From Gambelia wislizenii (taxonomy: Eukaryota; Chordata; Lepidosauria; Squamata; Crotaphytidae): a stretch of 64,000 nucleotides of DNA. Of this stretch, positions 56,533 through 64,000 are shown in pieces. Below the pieces are notes generated by a model, which searched no databases, had not been told where the DNA came from, and saw only the letters and a program-made list of their open reading frames with translations. How positions within the stretch are numbered: the first letter of the stretch is position 1; every line of letters starts with the position of its first letter. The position numbers were made by a program, and so were the translations under genes. The stretch lies in assembly GCA_030847615.1 (NCBI GenBank), contig JAUMIR010000001.1:183229001-183293000 (forward strand), written 5' to 3'.

Positions 56533-57225
56533 GTGAGATTCGGGGTCCGGGGGTCACTGGAGGGCCCCCCCCAGGCTTCCCTTGCAAAAAAAAGAAAAGA
56601 AAGAAAATTACCAGTCAGTTGGGACGGGAGATGGGGGTGGTGGTGGCCTGCACGCTGCTGCACACTTCCTTCTCCAGGTGGGCTCAAAAGTCTGGATGGT
56701 GACGGGCTTGGGAGGGACAACCCTCCCCCCACCCCCACAATCACCCATCCAGACCCTTGCAATGGATGGGAGCCTTGCAATAGATGGGTCTTTCCTGAGC
56801 AGGCTTGGCACCTGATCAACTACCTCCGGCAGGTGATCAAGGTACAGTCGCAGGCTGGCGATGCCAATGCCATCATGTATGACATTGAGTGCAGGAAGAA
56901 AGCGTCTAGATCCCCCATGCACAGATGGGAGACCATCGACTATCCTACTTGGCTGCAGGCCACGGGGCCGGGTAGGAGGGAAAAAGGGGATCCCCCTAAG
57001 GCAGCACGGAAGAAGGAAGGGAAGAAGCTGGTGTGCTGGGACTATAACAGAGGTAAGTGCCACTTTGACCACTCTTGTGACAGCTGTGGGGGTGTCCATC
57101 TGAAGGTAAACTGTTCTCGGCAGGGTAGCGGTGGCCAGTCCTTTCGGAACTATCGTCCTGCCTCAGTTGGCACCAGGAAGGAGGCAGGGTCCAGCAGCAG
57201 TGCCAACAGCAGCTCAAGAAAGTGA
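56533..57225 (+). pseudogene. DIRS gag-like protein, C-terminal part
   Basis: The recognisable region starts near 56790 (FPEQAWHLINYLRQVIKVQS, then YDIECRKKASRSP) and contains a Cys/His finger at 57034-57114 (CWDYNRGKCHFDHSC then CGGVHLKVNC), the usual C-terminal finger of DIRS1-type gag, followed by a Ser-rich tail. The stop is at 57223-57225. The upstream 56533-56790 codons look like untranslated or frame-shifted sequence, so the real start is unknown. RT begins in another frame overlapping the end, as usual in DIRS. Confidence 0.75.
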
Positions 57226-58363
57226 GTTGACCCCCGGGAGCAGGGGAAGGGGTTGCATGGCATTCACACCAGTGAAGTTGGAGGCCATGCGACCGCTCTT
57301 GTCAGTCTACCCCAAGAGGGAGGCAGCGGCCTACCTGGCTGCTGGTTTTGAATTTGGATTTCGCATACCTTTCCAGGGTCCCAGGGAAGCCTCCATTTTA
57401 GGCAATCTAAAATCAGCAGCACAGCTGCCTGAGGTACTGGCTCACAAGATATGGGAAGAGCTGGAAGCGGGCCGCATAGCCGGCCTGTTCGACCAGCCGC
57501 CTATGCCCAACTTGCACATTTTGCCATTGGGCGTAGTACCAAAGAAGGCACCTGGGGAATACCGTCTCATACACCACTTGTCATACCCAAAGGGCTCGTC
57601 AGTCAATGACGCTATCCCGCCAGAATTGTGCACAGTGAGATACGCCTCATTGGATCATGCGGTGTGGCTCCTACAGAATTGTGGGCAGGAGGCACTCATG
57701 GCCAAATGTGACATCCAGTCAGCATTCAGATTGCTGACGGTACATCCGGACTATCACTGCCTGCTGGGTTTCAAATTCCGTGATCAGTGGTATTATGACA
57801 TGGCATTGCCCATGGGCTGCTCCATAAGCTGCGCAGCATTTGAGGCTTTCAGCACATTCCTCGAGTTGGCATTATAGCACAGGGCAGGATCCCCATTCAT
57901 CACACACTATTTGGATGACTTTCTGATGATGGGACCAGCTAGGGGGGAGGAATGTGGGTTTTTACTCTCTTCCTTCCAGGCTCTGGTGGCTGAGCTCGGG
58001 GTCCCGCTGGCACCAGACAAGACGGTGGGCCCAGCCACATCTCTGGTGTATTTGGGGATACAGCTCGACTTAGTGGCTGGGGTGTCACAGTTGCCCAACA
58101 ACAAGATCACGGGACTGAGGGAGATGCTGGTGAACCTCCTGGGGATGGAGAAGGCCACGCTGAAAGAAGTTCAATCACTGTTGGGCCACCTCAATTTTGC
58201 TTGCAGGGTGGTTTCCCCAGGAAGGGCATTTTGGAGTATACTACAATGGCCACTGGTGCGCACAGCCTTGGCCCCAGGCATGGGCAGACGCTGGGCTCTC
58301 CAGGGATCTCACATTCCTGGAATTTTTTCCCATCCTGGTGGCCATCACGATCTGAGAGGGTGA
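57131..58363 (+). pseudogene. DIRS reverse transcriptase, one amber stop
   Basis: One frame is broken only by TAG at 57875-57877. It starts in the gag overlap and holds FDQPPMPNLHILPLGVVPKK, YRLIHHLSYPKGSSVNDAIP, MAKCDIQSAFRLLTVHPDYH, YYDMALPMGCSISCAAFEAF, then after the TAG the catalytic HYLDDFLMMG (57905-57934), LAPDKTVGPATSLVYLGIQL and VQSLLGHLNFACRVV. These are the DIRS/gypsy-like RT blocks in order with both palm Asp residues. A frameshift near 58300 separates it from RNase H. Confidence 0.9.
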
Positions 58364-58626
58364 ATTCAGAGACAAGAAGGTCTGCTTCTAGTGTGACAAT
58401 CAGGCAGTGGTTAGGATCATCAACAGGCAGTCCTCCAGGTCTGAAAGGGTCATGAGACTGGTGCACAGGTTCGTGCTGGTCTGCTAAGAGTCCAACATCA
58501 GTTTCCATGCCTGGCACATCCCGGGTGTGGATAACGAGATCGCGGACACATTGTCTCTATTTCAGGAAGACCAATTCTGCTTGCTGGCCCCAGAAGCTGA
58601 TGCGATGGCGGCCCCTTTCCCAGCAG
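58303..58626 (+). pseudogene. DIRS RNase H domain, three stops
   Basis: In a frame different from RT the codons read DLTFLEFFPILVAI, a TGA (58353), EGEFRDKKVCF, a TAG (58389), CDNQAVVRIINRQSSRSERV, a TAA (58485), then FHAWHIPGVDNEIADTLSLF, which carries the catalytic DN and the HIPG..N.IAD block of DIRS RNase H. TGA and TAG both sit where Trp is usual, which suggests G-to-A changes. It is inactive. Confidence 0.85.
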
Positions 58627-58649
58627 ATCTCTAGAACCTTGGGAGCGAA

Positions 58650-59530
58650 TGGTAATCCAGGGTGTAGCGGACTCCTTGGCACCTTCAACACAAGCCAGCT
58701 ACAAGAGGGCAGCCTTCCAGTTCATGGTTTTCTGGAGGCAGCACGGCTACAGGGCGGCATGGTATTGCACTACCTTGCTTCCTTAAAGGAGAGTGGCTTG
58801 GCGTCAAGGACAGTTGCTGGGCATGCCACTGGCATTTCCTTCTTCAGCAAAGTGGCTGGTCATGGTGACCCCTGTGACACGTTCATGGTAAGGAAGGCTA
58901 TGGAGGGCTGGAGATGGGCAAAGCCAAAGGCTGTGGATGCAAGGCGGCCGGTGTCTTACAAGATGTTATCACGATTGGCGAGGCTGCTGCCGTTCATCTG
59001 TCACTCCAGCTATGGGGCCTTGCTTTTCAACACTGCCTACACTACTGCTTTTTTCGGGGCCCTGAGGGTAGGGGAGGTTGTGTGTTCCTTCAAACTGGAT
59101 ACATCTGGCAGGGCTGTGCAGATGTGTGATGCGAGCATCACCGACAAGGACTTGAGGCTGTGCATCCGGCAATCAAAGGCTGATCAGCACAGACGCAGGG
59201 CCTGCCTACACCTGAGAAAGATAGAAGGCTCCTACCCATGCCCTGTGACCTGCATGCAGGACTTCATAGGGTCAAGAGGGGTCGCTCAGGGCCCCCTGTT
59301 CCAGCATCAAGATGGGATCCCGCTCACCAGGTATCAGTTCGTGGGCGTGCTGAAGAAGGCATTGGCCCAGATGGGGCTGCCGGCAGAGGAGTTTGGCAGC
59401 CATTCCTTCTGAATAGGGGCCGCTACCATGGCGGTACAAGGGGGACTTTCTGCCAAGGCCATCATGAGACTAGGCCACTGGAGGTCCGGGGCATATGCAG
59501 CATATATCCGGCCTGGGAGGATGCTGCTGA
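58650..59530 (+). pseudogene. DIRS tyrosine recombinase, catalytic Arg replaced by stop
   Basis: The frame is open from about 58680 to 59412. N-terminal domain: HGFLEAARLQGGMVLHYLAS, ASRTVAGHATGISFFSK. Catalytic domain: FFGALRVGEVV with the first Arg (about 59064), then GSHSF with the His, followed by TGA at 59410-59412 exactly where the second catalytic Arg of H-x-x-R is expected. After the stop, IGAATMA, RLGHWRSGAYAAYIRP supplies the His/Trp box and the Tyr nucleophile. CGA to TGA (CpG decay) is the simplest explanation. In live elements this enzyme inserts circular cDNA by recombination. Confidence 0.9.
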
Positions 59531-59534
59531 CCGG

Positions 59535-59900
59535 CCTGTAGGGCTGCCTGTTGATGGGAGGATGGTTGGCAGAAGGCATTTCCCATGGGGGGGAAGCCTT
59601 GATGGTGGATGTCATGCGTCGTGATAGGGCATGAGGCCAAGGGGTCTCCGTCAAGTGCATGTTCACGTCCTACAGAGACCCCACCCTTTAGTTGTTAATC
59701 ATTGTTTACAGGGGAGGAGAGGGAGTCAAGCGGACGGCTTGGCCAGCATCTCTCTCCTCCAGGGAGTTGGGATTGACCGACAGGTGTTTTGACCCACATG
59801 GGTGGGATCAAGGAGTAGATCACGACCCATGCCTTGCCGCCAACCATTTAGCTTGCAAGTTGGGGCCATTTATTGCCAAAAAACATGTATTTTACTAACC
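59535..59900 (+). other. DIRS trailer
   Basis: Non-coding region after the recombinase. Segments aaggggtctccgtcaagtgc, tttacaggggaggagagg, ggcttggccag, gacccatgccttgccgccaa and ccatttagcttgcaagttgg then tttattgcca match the minus-strand element at 24600-24960. Composition returns to AT-rich after about 59870. Confidence 0.7.
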
Positions 59901-60015
59901 AGTATTTAACCCATGTTTTCTGAAGATGTAACCAAATATAATTGTTACCATATATACTGTGTGTAAGTATCATTCAGGAGGGCAGGGGGGCTGTATGGTC
60001 TGGCACAGCAGCAAT
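59901..60015. other. Transition to AT-rich flank
   Basis: No feature recognised; the right edge of the DIRS element probably lies here. Confidence 0.35.
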
Positions 60016-60019
60016 AAGT

Positions 60020-60330
60020 CTGTGCCCTTTCCTTCCAGCAGTCACACGTTGTAAAGTGTTCTGGGGGATTAAACTGCACAGATATATATACAAAGTTTTC
60101 TGCCTAGAAAATTAGTTTCCTGCACCAGCAACCTGTTGTCAGTGCAGAAAACCCCCATGTATTTCTGTGCACTGCAATTCCCTTTGACAGCTCAGGATGT
60201 GTGAATACAGGGAGAATCTTGTGCAGAAATATTCATTTTCTTCTACAGCGCAAAAGAAATTATGAAAATTATTTGTCCTTGAATGCAAGGACAAAATAGT
60301 CAAGGCTTTACATCTCTGACACACAAACAT
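60020..60330. repeat. TGCAGAAAA-rich repeat family, copy 4
   Basis: 'ttttctgcctagaaaattag' 'tttcctgcaccagcaacctg' 'gtcagtgcagaaaaccccca' and 'cttgtgcagaaatattcatt' are degenerate units. The edge 'aatagtcaaggctttacatc' 'tctga' is the reverse complement of the left edge of copy 3 at 51195. Confidence 0.5.
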
Positions 60331-61808
60331 TAACAACACACAAGAAATACTGGTTTAATACCCTGGCTTCCTAGTTTGTTTAACCACTTGGGGTACATGC
60401 AATAGCACACAGGATGTTCACATTGCAGTTTATTAAGCAAGGATTCCTGGCCTATCATTATTTATGAATGAAGCCTTTTAAATTGCTAGTGTTCTCATTG
60501 ATAACAAATTGTGTCATCCACCCTAATATTTTAACGAACACACATTGCTACGCACTTTTATTTAAATGTTATCAGTTGATTGATTAAAATACAGATATTA
60601 TATCAACTAAAATCTTAATGTGTTAGCAGCACTATTATTCTATAAAGGCTATTTCCGCTTTTTGAAGCCACTGATATAATTTTTGAGGCTAGAATATTGC
60701 TTTTTAAGTATCAGAGGTTGGCAATCTTGAATATAAGATGATAAATCAACCATTGCAACATGCCTAATGAATTACTTGGCAGAGTTCTTGCATGCTAGCA
60801 CTAAATAGAAAAGGAGGCTTGACAAAGGATCGTCTTTTGGGGGGGGGTATGTGTGGGACATTTTGTTGCAGTATTTTACCTTAAAATTTGAATTACTGAA
60901 GGTGGTTTCATTTTAATTTAAGGATTTTCAAAATAGATTGAAGAAATTCAGATCCATCCGAATAAAGGGGAATAGAATGGGAAGGCAGTGAGCACAGCAG
61001 CTGCAAATGTGGTCTTGTATTACTCATTAGCTCCTTGTTGCAACCCGCATTAAAGCAGCTGTTATTTTTTGCTAATCATTAAAGTGCACCGATACTGAGA
61101 TAGTGAAAGGATGACCTTCTATATGTCAAATGAAATTGCTGAAGGCATCTGAAACTAATGGCCCTATGCTTCAGTATCCAGAAAGAGTAAATAGATTTAT
61201 TAGCTTACTCAGCTGGAAAATGTTTGGCAGCTCCTGGTCATCCAACAGCAAATTTAATTCATGGCTTCTTTAGGTATAAACATGAATGTAATATTTTACT
61301 CTGTTTTGAAACAGGAATTTCTGTATTCAGCATGGTGAACAAGGGAACAATTTCTGAATCTTGGAAGCACAGAAAACATTGTTCAATCTCCAATATCAGG
61401 ATACTAGTTTCCATTTAAAACGGAAGAAGAAGAAAGAAATGTGCACAGCATGATTTTGTATTGTATTATTTGCCCATGCCTGGCCACACAACAAACAGAG
61501 ACCAAAGCACACATGCCATTGTATTTGTAATCAATACTGTAGTATTATGTTTTCCCCTTGCAATTGGGATGGTACAACTGGCACTTAAGATGGTTTAGCA
61601 CCTTTGGGCTAAAAATCAATGACTCAAATGAGAACCTGGAAATTGTTTGTCAATTATACTTATAAGTGCAGGAATCAACATTAACATTTGAGAGTGGATG
61701 ATTATGAAATGTACTTCACTTGAAGCATGCTTCATGGACCTTTATTGAGCTGGGGTCACATTTCTTTATGTTTGAAATACTTAGCTAGGTACTTGTCATT
61801 ACTTTCTA
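60331..61808. other. Unassigned AT-rich sequence
   Basis: No gene or transposon end is recognised. A stretch near 61030-61095 (cattagctccttgttgcaac, 'gctaatcattaaagtgca') has unbroken moderate complexity with TAAT motifs and could be a conserved non-coding element, but nothing in one sequence can show that. Confidence 0.4.
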
Positions 61809-61812
61809 TTAA

Positions 61813-62357
61813 GGACTTTATTAGATTACTCCCCATTAATGTTCTTTTGCTGGCATATTTTGTGGCATTTTTATGCTAGCAAAAGAACCCCCACTACCAG
61901 ACCTACCTTGGCCGGTAGTAATGAGGCAGCCCCAGAATAAACAGAGCATGAACAGAGCTCCATTTACTTCTGGGGTTGAGATCTCGCTGATTCTCGCAAG
62001 AAGACACAAGCACAGTAAATTTAAAAAACACACAAAACGTAGACACAAGCACATAAACCCATTTTAAAAATTACAAGTAAACTGTGAGGGTTCATAAAAA
62101 GAGCGTCCCCTACATGGCTGTCACAATCTCACCCAGAAGAGTTCTGTCATTGATGCTGTATTCTCGTGAGTTTCGAATGCCTGCCATGCTGGCAACAAAG
62201 CACCATGGCAGATCTATTGACGGCTTGGCCCGTCAATAAAATAGAACGGCTTTTTCACAACACATGATCATGAAAGGACAACGTCATCTGATATGCATAC
62301 CCTTTCACATTCATTAGGCATCATTATGATGGCATATTTGCCTGGTCTGATAAAGTC
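61813..62357. mobile_element. Foldback MITE family T, copy 3 (longer, TTAA-flanked)
   Basis: The left GGACTTTATTAGA after TTAA (61809-61812) pairs with the right 'tctgataaagtc' before TTAA (62358-62361). The core 'attgacggcttggcccgtca' 'ataaaat' lies near 62218-62245, and a second palindrome (tgttcttttgctggcatatt / 'tatgctagcaaaagaac') lies at 61840-61889. TTAA on both sides suggests a piggyBac-type target. Confidence 0.6.
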
Positions 62358-62639
62358 TTAAGTATCAGCATTGATGATTAGACATATAAATAAAGTAGCT
62401 CCCCGTACAACCAATATGTCATGTAGTTAAGAGCCATTTGGGGGTAAACATGGAATGGGCATACATAAATGAAGCTACTTTCCCTCTCCCTTTATTCCCT
62501 TATGAAATTTATGGAATCACTAGTTTGGAAGAGAAAAGGCAGGACCTCCTGCACACCAATTTTTCCACTTCCATATCAGCCTATATAAAGCAGATTTCAA
62601 GAGCCAACATCATGTTTTGCCGTGAGTGTTAAATTAAGA

Positions 62640-62830
62640 TTCAGGGAGACCAAAGTTAAAATCCCTGCCAGGCCTCAGAAAACCCACTGGGTGACTTGGG
62701 CAAGTCACATTCCCTCAACCTCAGAAGAAGGAAATGGCAAACCACCTCTGAATTACTCTTGTCAAGAAAATTCTATGAAAAGGTCACTTTAGGGTTGTCA
62801 TAAATCAGAAATGGTTGAGGCACAACTTTT
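62640..62830 (+). mobile_element. tRNA-derived SINE with BovB-type tail
   Basis: A degenerate B box (gaccaaagttaaaatccctg) is followed by 'gaaaacccactgggtgactt' 'gggcaagtcacattccctca' 'acctcagaagaaggaaatgg' 'caaaccacctctgaattact' and a tail 'gggttgtcataaatcagaaa' 'tggttgaggcacaac'. This is the familiar squamate tRNA SINE body. The tail corresponds to the BovB 3' end at 14265-14303. The 5' A-box part is lost. Confidence 0.8.
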
Positions 62831-63014
62831 CAAGACAACATTTTACAGAATCCTGTCTAACAGTCCCACAGATGAATATTGGAAAGAATTACACCGAGTA
62901 CTCAGGGAAATTCCCACGGAGGTGCAGAACCAAATTTGAACTGATACACCGAGAAGCCTCAACCAGGCACCTTCTATCTTTTATTCAAAATACATAAAGT
63001 GGACAAACCTATAT

Positions 63015-63238
63015 GGTTTCAGTTATCCACAGGATCAAAAACAGGGACACATACCATAGAGTCATCCTAGAAAATGCCTAGAGAGGTATTCTCTCGAGAC
63101 ATCTAGGTCCTCCAAGGTAACTCTATGATATTTTGACCAGAAGTCCATTTCTTTTAATAGAGTTTGCTGTTACCTGCAGTTTCCGGTATCCCTGGTAAGT
63201 CCAGGAACTGAATCCCCATGGATACTGGGGTCCGATTG
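63015..63238. mobile_element. Pogo-like MITE (family P), copy 5
   Basis: 'cagttatccacaggatcaaa' and 'gagtcatcctagaaaatgcc' 'tagagaggtattctctcgag' match copies at 6315, 19112 and 44609. The right end 'gatactggggtccgattg' is followed by TA. The left terminal CAGT..CCC stretch is lost. It interrupts the Penelope-like element. Confidence 0.65.
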
Positions 63239-63395
63239 TATCAACATCCCACACAAGGATTGTCTAAAAGCTATCAAGAACATCACTCCAGATGGGACAA
63301 TAGCAGACCTAGTCACCAATGTTCTTACTGGGTTCTCACACATAACTATTTCACTTTTGGCAATAACAAGTTAACAGTACTGTGATGACACATGC

Positions 63396-63656
63396 ATGGC
63401 ACCACAATATGCTAACATCTTCATGGCTGACCTGGAACAATGCTTCCTTAACTCCTGCACCCAGAAACCTCTCCTCTACCTGAGATACATTGATGATATC
63501 TTCATAATTTGGACTCATGGAAAAGACTCACTCAAAATATTTACCAGCACTTCCACCCTATCATTAATTTCAGACTGGAACTATCAACAGAACAAGTTTG
63601 CTTTCTGGACATTGTGTACAGCTACACAATGGGCATTTAAGCACCACATTATATAA
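63396..63656 (+). pseudogene. Penelope-like RT core fragment
   Basis: Open frame of 86 codons with MAPQYANIFMADLEQ and the catalytic RYIDDIFIIW. After about KIFTSTSTL the normal reading (FHPxINF type) is shifted by small indels. The preceding GT-x-MAP glycine/threonine is replaced by C (DDTCMAPQ). The copy is not functional. Confidence 0.85.
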
Positions 63657-64000
63657 CTATTGACCACAACACATACTTACATGCCTCCAGTTTCCACCCT
63701 GAACACACTATCAACTCCATAGTTTAAGAGCTAAGCCCACCAATACAATCACATCTGCTCAGACACACAAGGCAGGGATGCCAAACTCATAAAATCCAAA
63801 AAGCATTCCTCATGCTACAGTACCCGCCATATGAAGTTAAAAAAAAAAGCCAAGGCAACAAGGCAATACTTGTACACAGGACTTATCTATTACAGAACAG
63901 ACAAAAAACAGGAAATGACAGAACCCCACAATAGCTCCCAACTGAGACCACTCCAACATGATCATCTATTGAACTACAACCTATCTTGGACAATAATGCT

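Larger units (their letters stand above)
55590..59900 (+). mobile_element. DIRS1-like tyrosine-recombinase retrotransposon, nearly full length, decayed
   Basis: A GC-rich island of about 4.3 kb in AT-rich surroundings contains, in order, a promoter-like leader, a gag C-terminal region with zinc finger, an overlapping RT, an RNase H and a tyrosine recombinase, then a trailer homologous to 24600-24960. This gene order, with a recombinase in place of an integrase, defines the DIRS order. All coding parts carry stops or frameshifts. I could not confirm terminal inverted repeats or the internal complementary region, so both edges are approximate. Confidence 0.9.
62825..64000 (+). mobile_element. 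Penelope-like element fragment, interrupted by a pogo-like MITE
   Basis: Codons from 62860 read NSPTDEYWKELHRVLREIPT-like sequence in one frame. After the MITE, INIPHKDCLKAIKNITPDGT starts at 63241, then MAPQYANIFMADLEQCFLNS and PLLYLRYIDDIFIIWTHGKD follow, the Penelope RT signature with its IDD box (63484-63500). Further frames (63660-63990) still resemble Penelope sequence. The region between the LPKIHK-type block and NIPH is missing. The element runs off the right edge. Confidence 0.8.

Noticed and set aside
55883..56587. Long minus-strand open frame (234 codons)
   Set aside because: It lies antisense in the GC-rich DIRS leader, is rich in Pro/Gly as expected from base composition, overlaps other long frames on both strands and shows no motif.
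56172..56702. Plus-strand frame of 176 codons before gag
   Set aside because: Low-complexity Gly/Pro/Ser composition typical of GC-rich non-coding DNA; it does not lead into the gag frame.
61030..61095. Conserved non-coding element
   Set aside because: TAAT-rich moderate-complexity sequence is suggestive only; conservation cannot be judged from one sequence.

Overview
The window looks like intergenic or intronic DNA from a squamate reptile (lizard). The base is AT-rich vertebrate DNA packed with the repeat mix typical of squamates: CR1, L2 and BovB/RTE LINEs, an L1-like 3' end, a Penelope-like element, a DIRS1-like tyrosine-recombinase retrotransposon, tRNA- and 5S-headed SINEs that carry a BovB-type tail, and many small inverted-repeat elements (MITEs). 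I find no host protein-coding gene I can name and no rRNA, functional tRNA or CRISPR array. Nearly every protein-like reading frame is a broken copy of a transposable-element protein.

Layout. 1-770: unassigned retroelement-like sequence. 1.0-2.9 kb: minus-strand LINE with a C-terminal zinc finger, split by an L2 LINE. 3.3-9 kb: MITE, 5S-type SINE, an LTR-like copy split by a pogo-like MITE, and an L1-like tail. 10.4-14.4 kb: a long BovB copy broken by a 329-bp hairpin MITE, an L2 and a small terminal repeat. 14.5-24 kb: MITEs, SINEs (one holding a hairpin element), a CR1 scrap and microsatellites. 24.6-25.4 kb: minus-strand internally deleted DIRS-like element. 26-29 kb: a TGCAGAAAA-rich repeat, a CR1-like end, a pogo-like MITE and a second LTR-like copy. 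29.8-31.4 kb: a foldback element split by an L2. 33-38 kb: MITEs, a CR1 split by a BovB tail, and a second zinc-finger LINE end. 39-41.4 kb: a long CR1 sitting in L2 sequence. 41.8-47.9 kb: foldback element, TGCAGAAAA repeat, pogo-like MITE, an internally deleted CR1 with ORF1 remnants, and a tRNA-derived SINE. 51-54.5 kb: repeat-family copies and a SINE. 55.6-59.9 kb: a GC-rich, nearly full DIRS1-like element with gag, RT, RNase H and tyrosine recombinase, all carrying stops. 61.8-64 kb: MITE, SINE and a Penelope-like element that runs off the window.

How they fit together. The LINEs would supply reverse transcriptase and endonuclease; the SINE tails match the BovB tail, which fits BovB-dependent mobilisation. 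Several insertions lie inside older element ORFs, and removing them on paper restores the host frame, so the relative ages can be read directly. The least standard items are the internally deleted DIRS derivative at 24.6-25.4 kb, the 329-bp hairpin in BovB, three foldback or palindrome-rich families with several copies here, and a CR1 deletion that joins endonuclease to the distal RT region in frame. All homology calls are from reading the sequence; no search was run.
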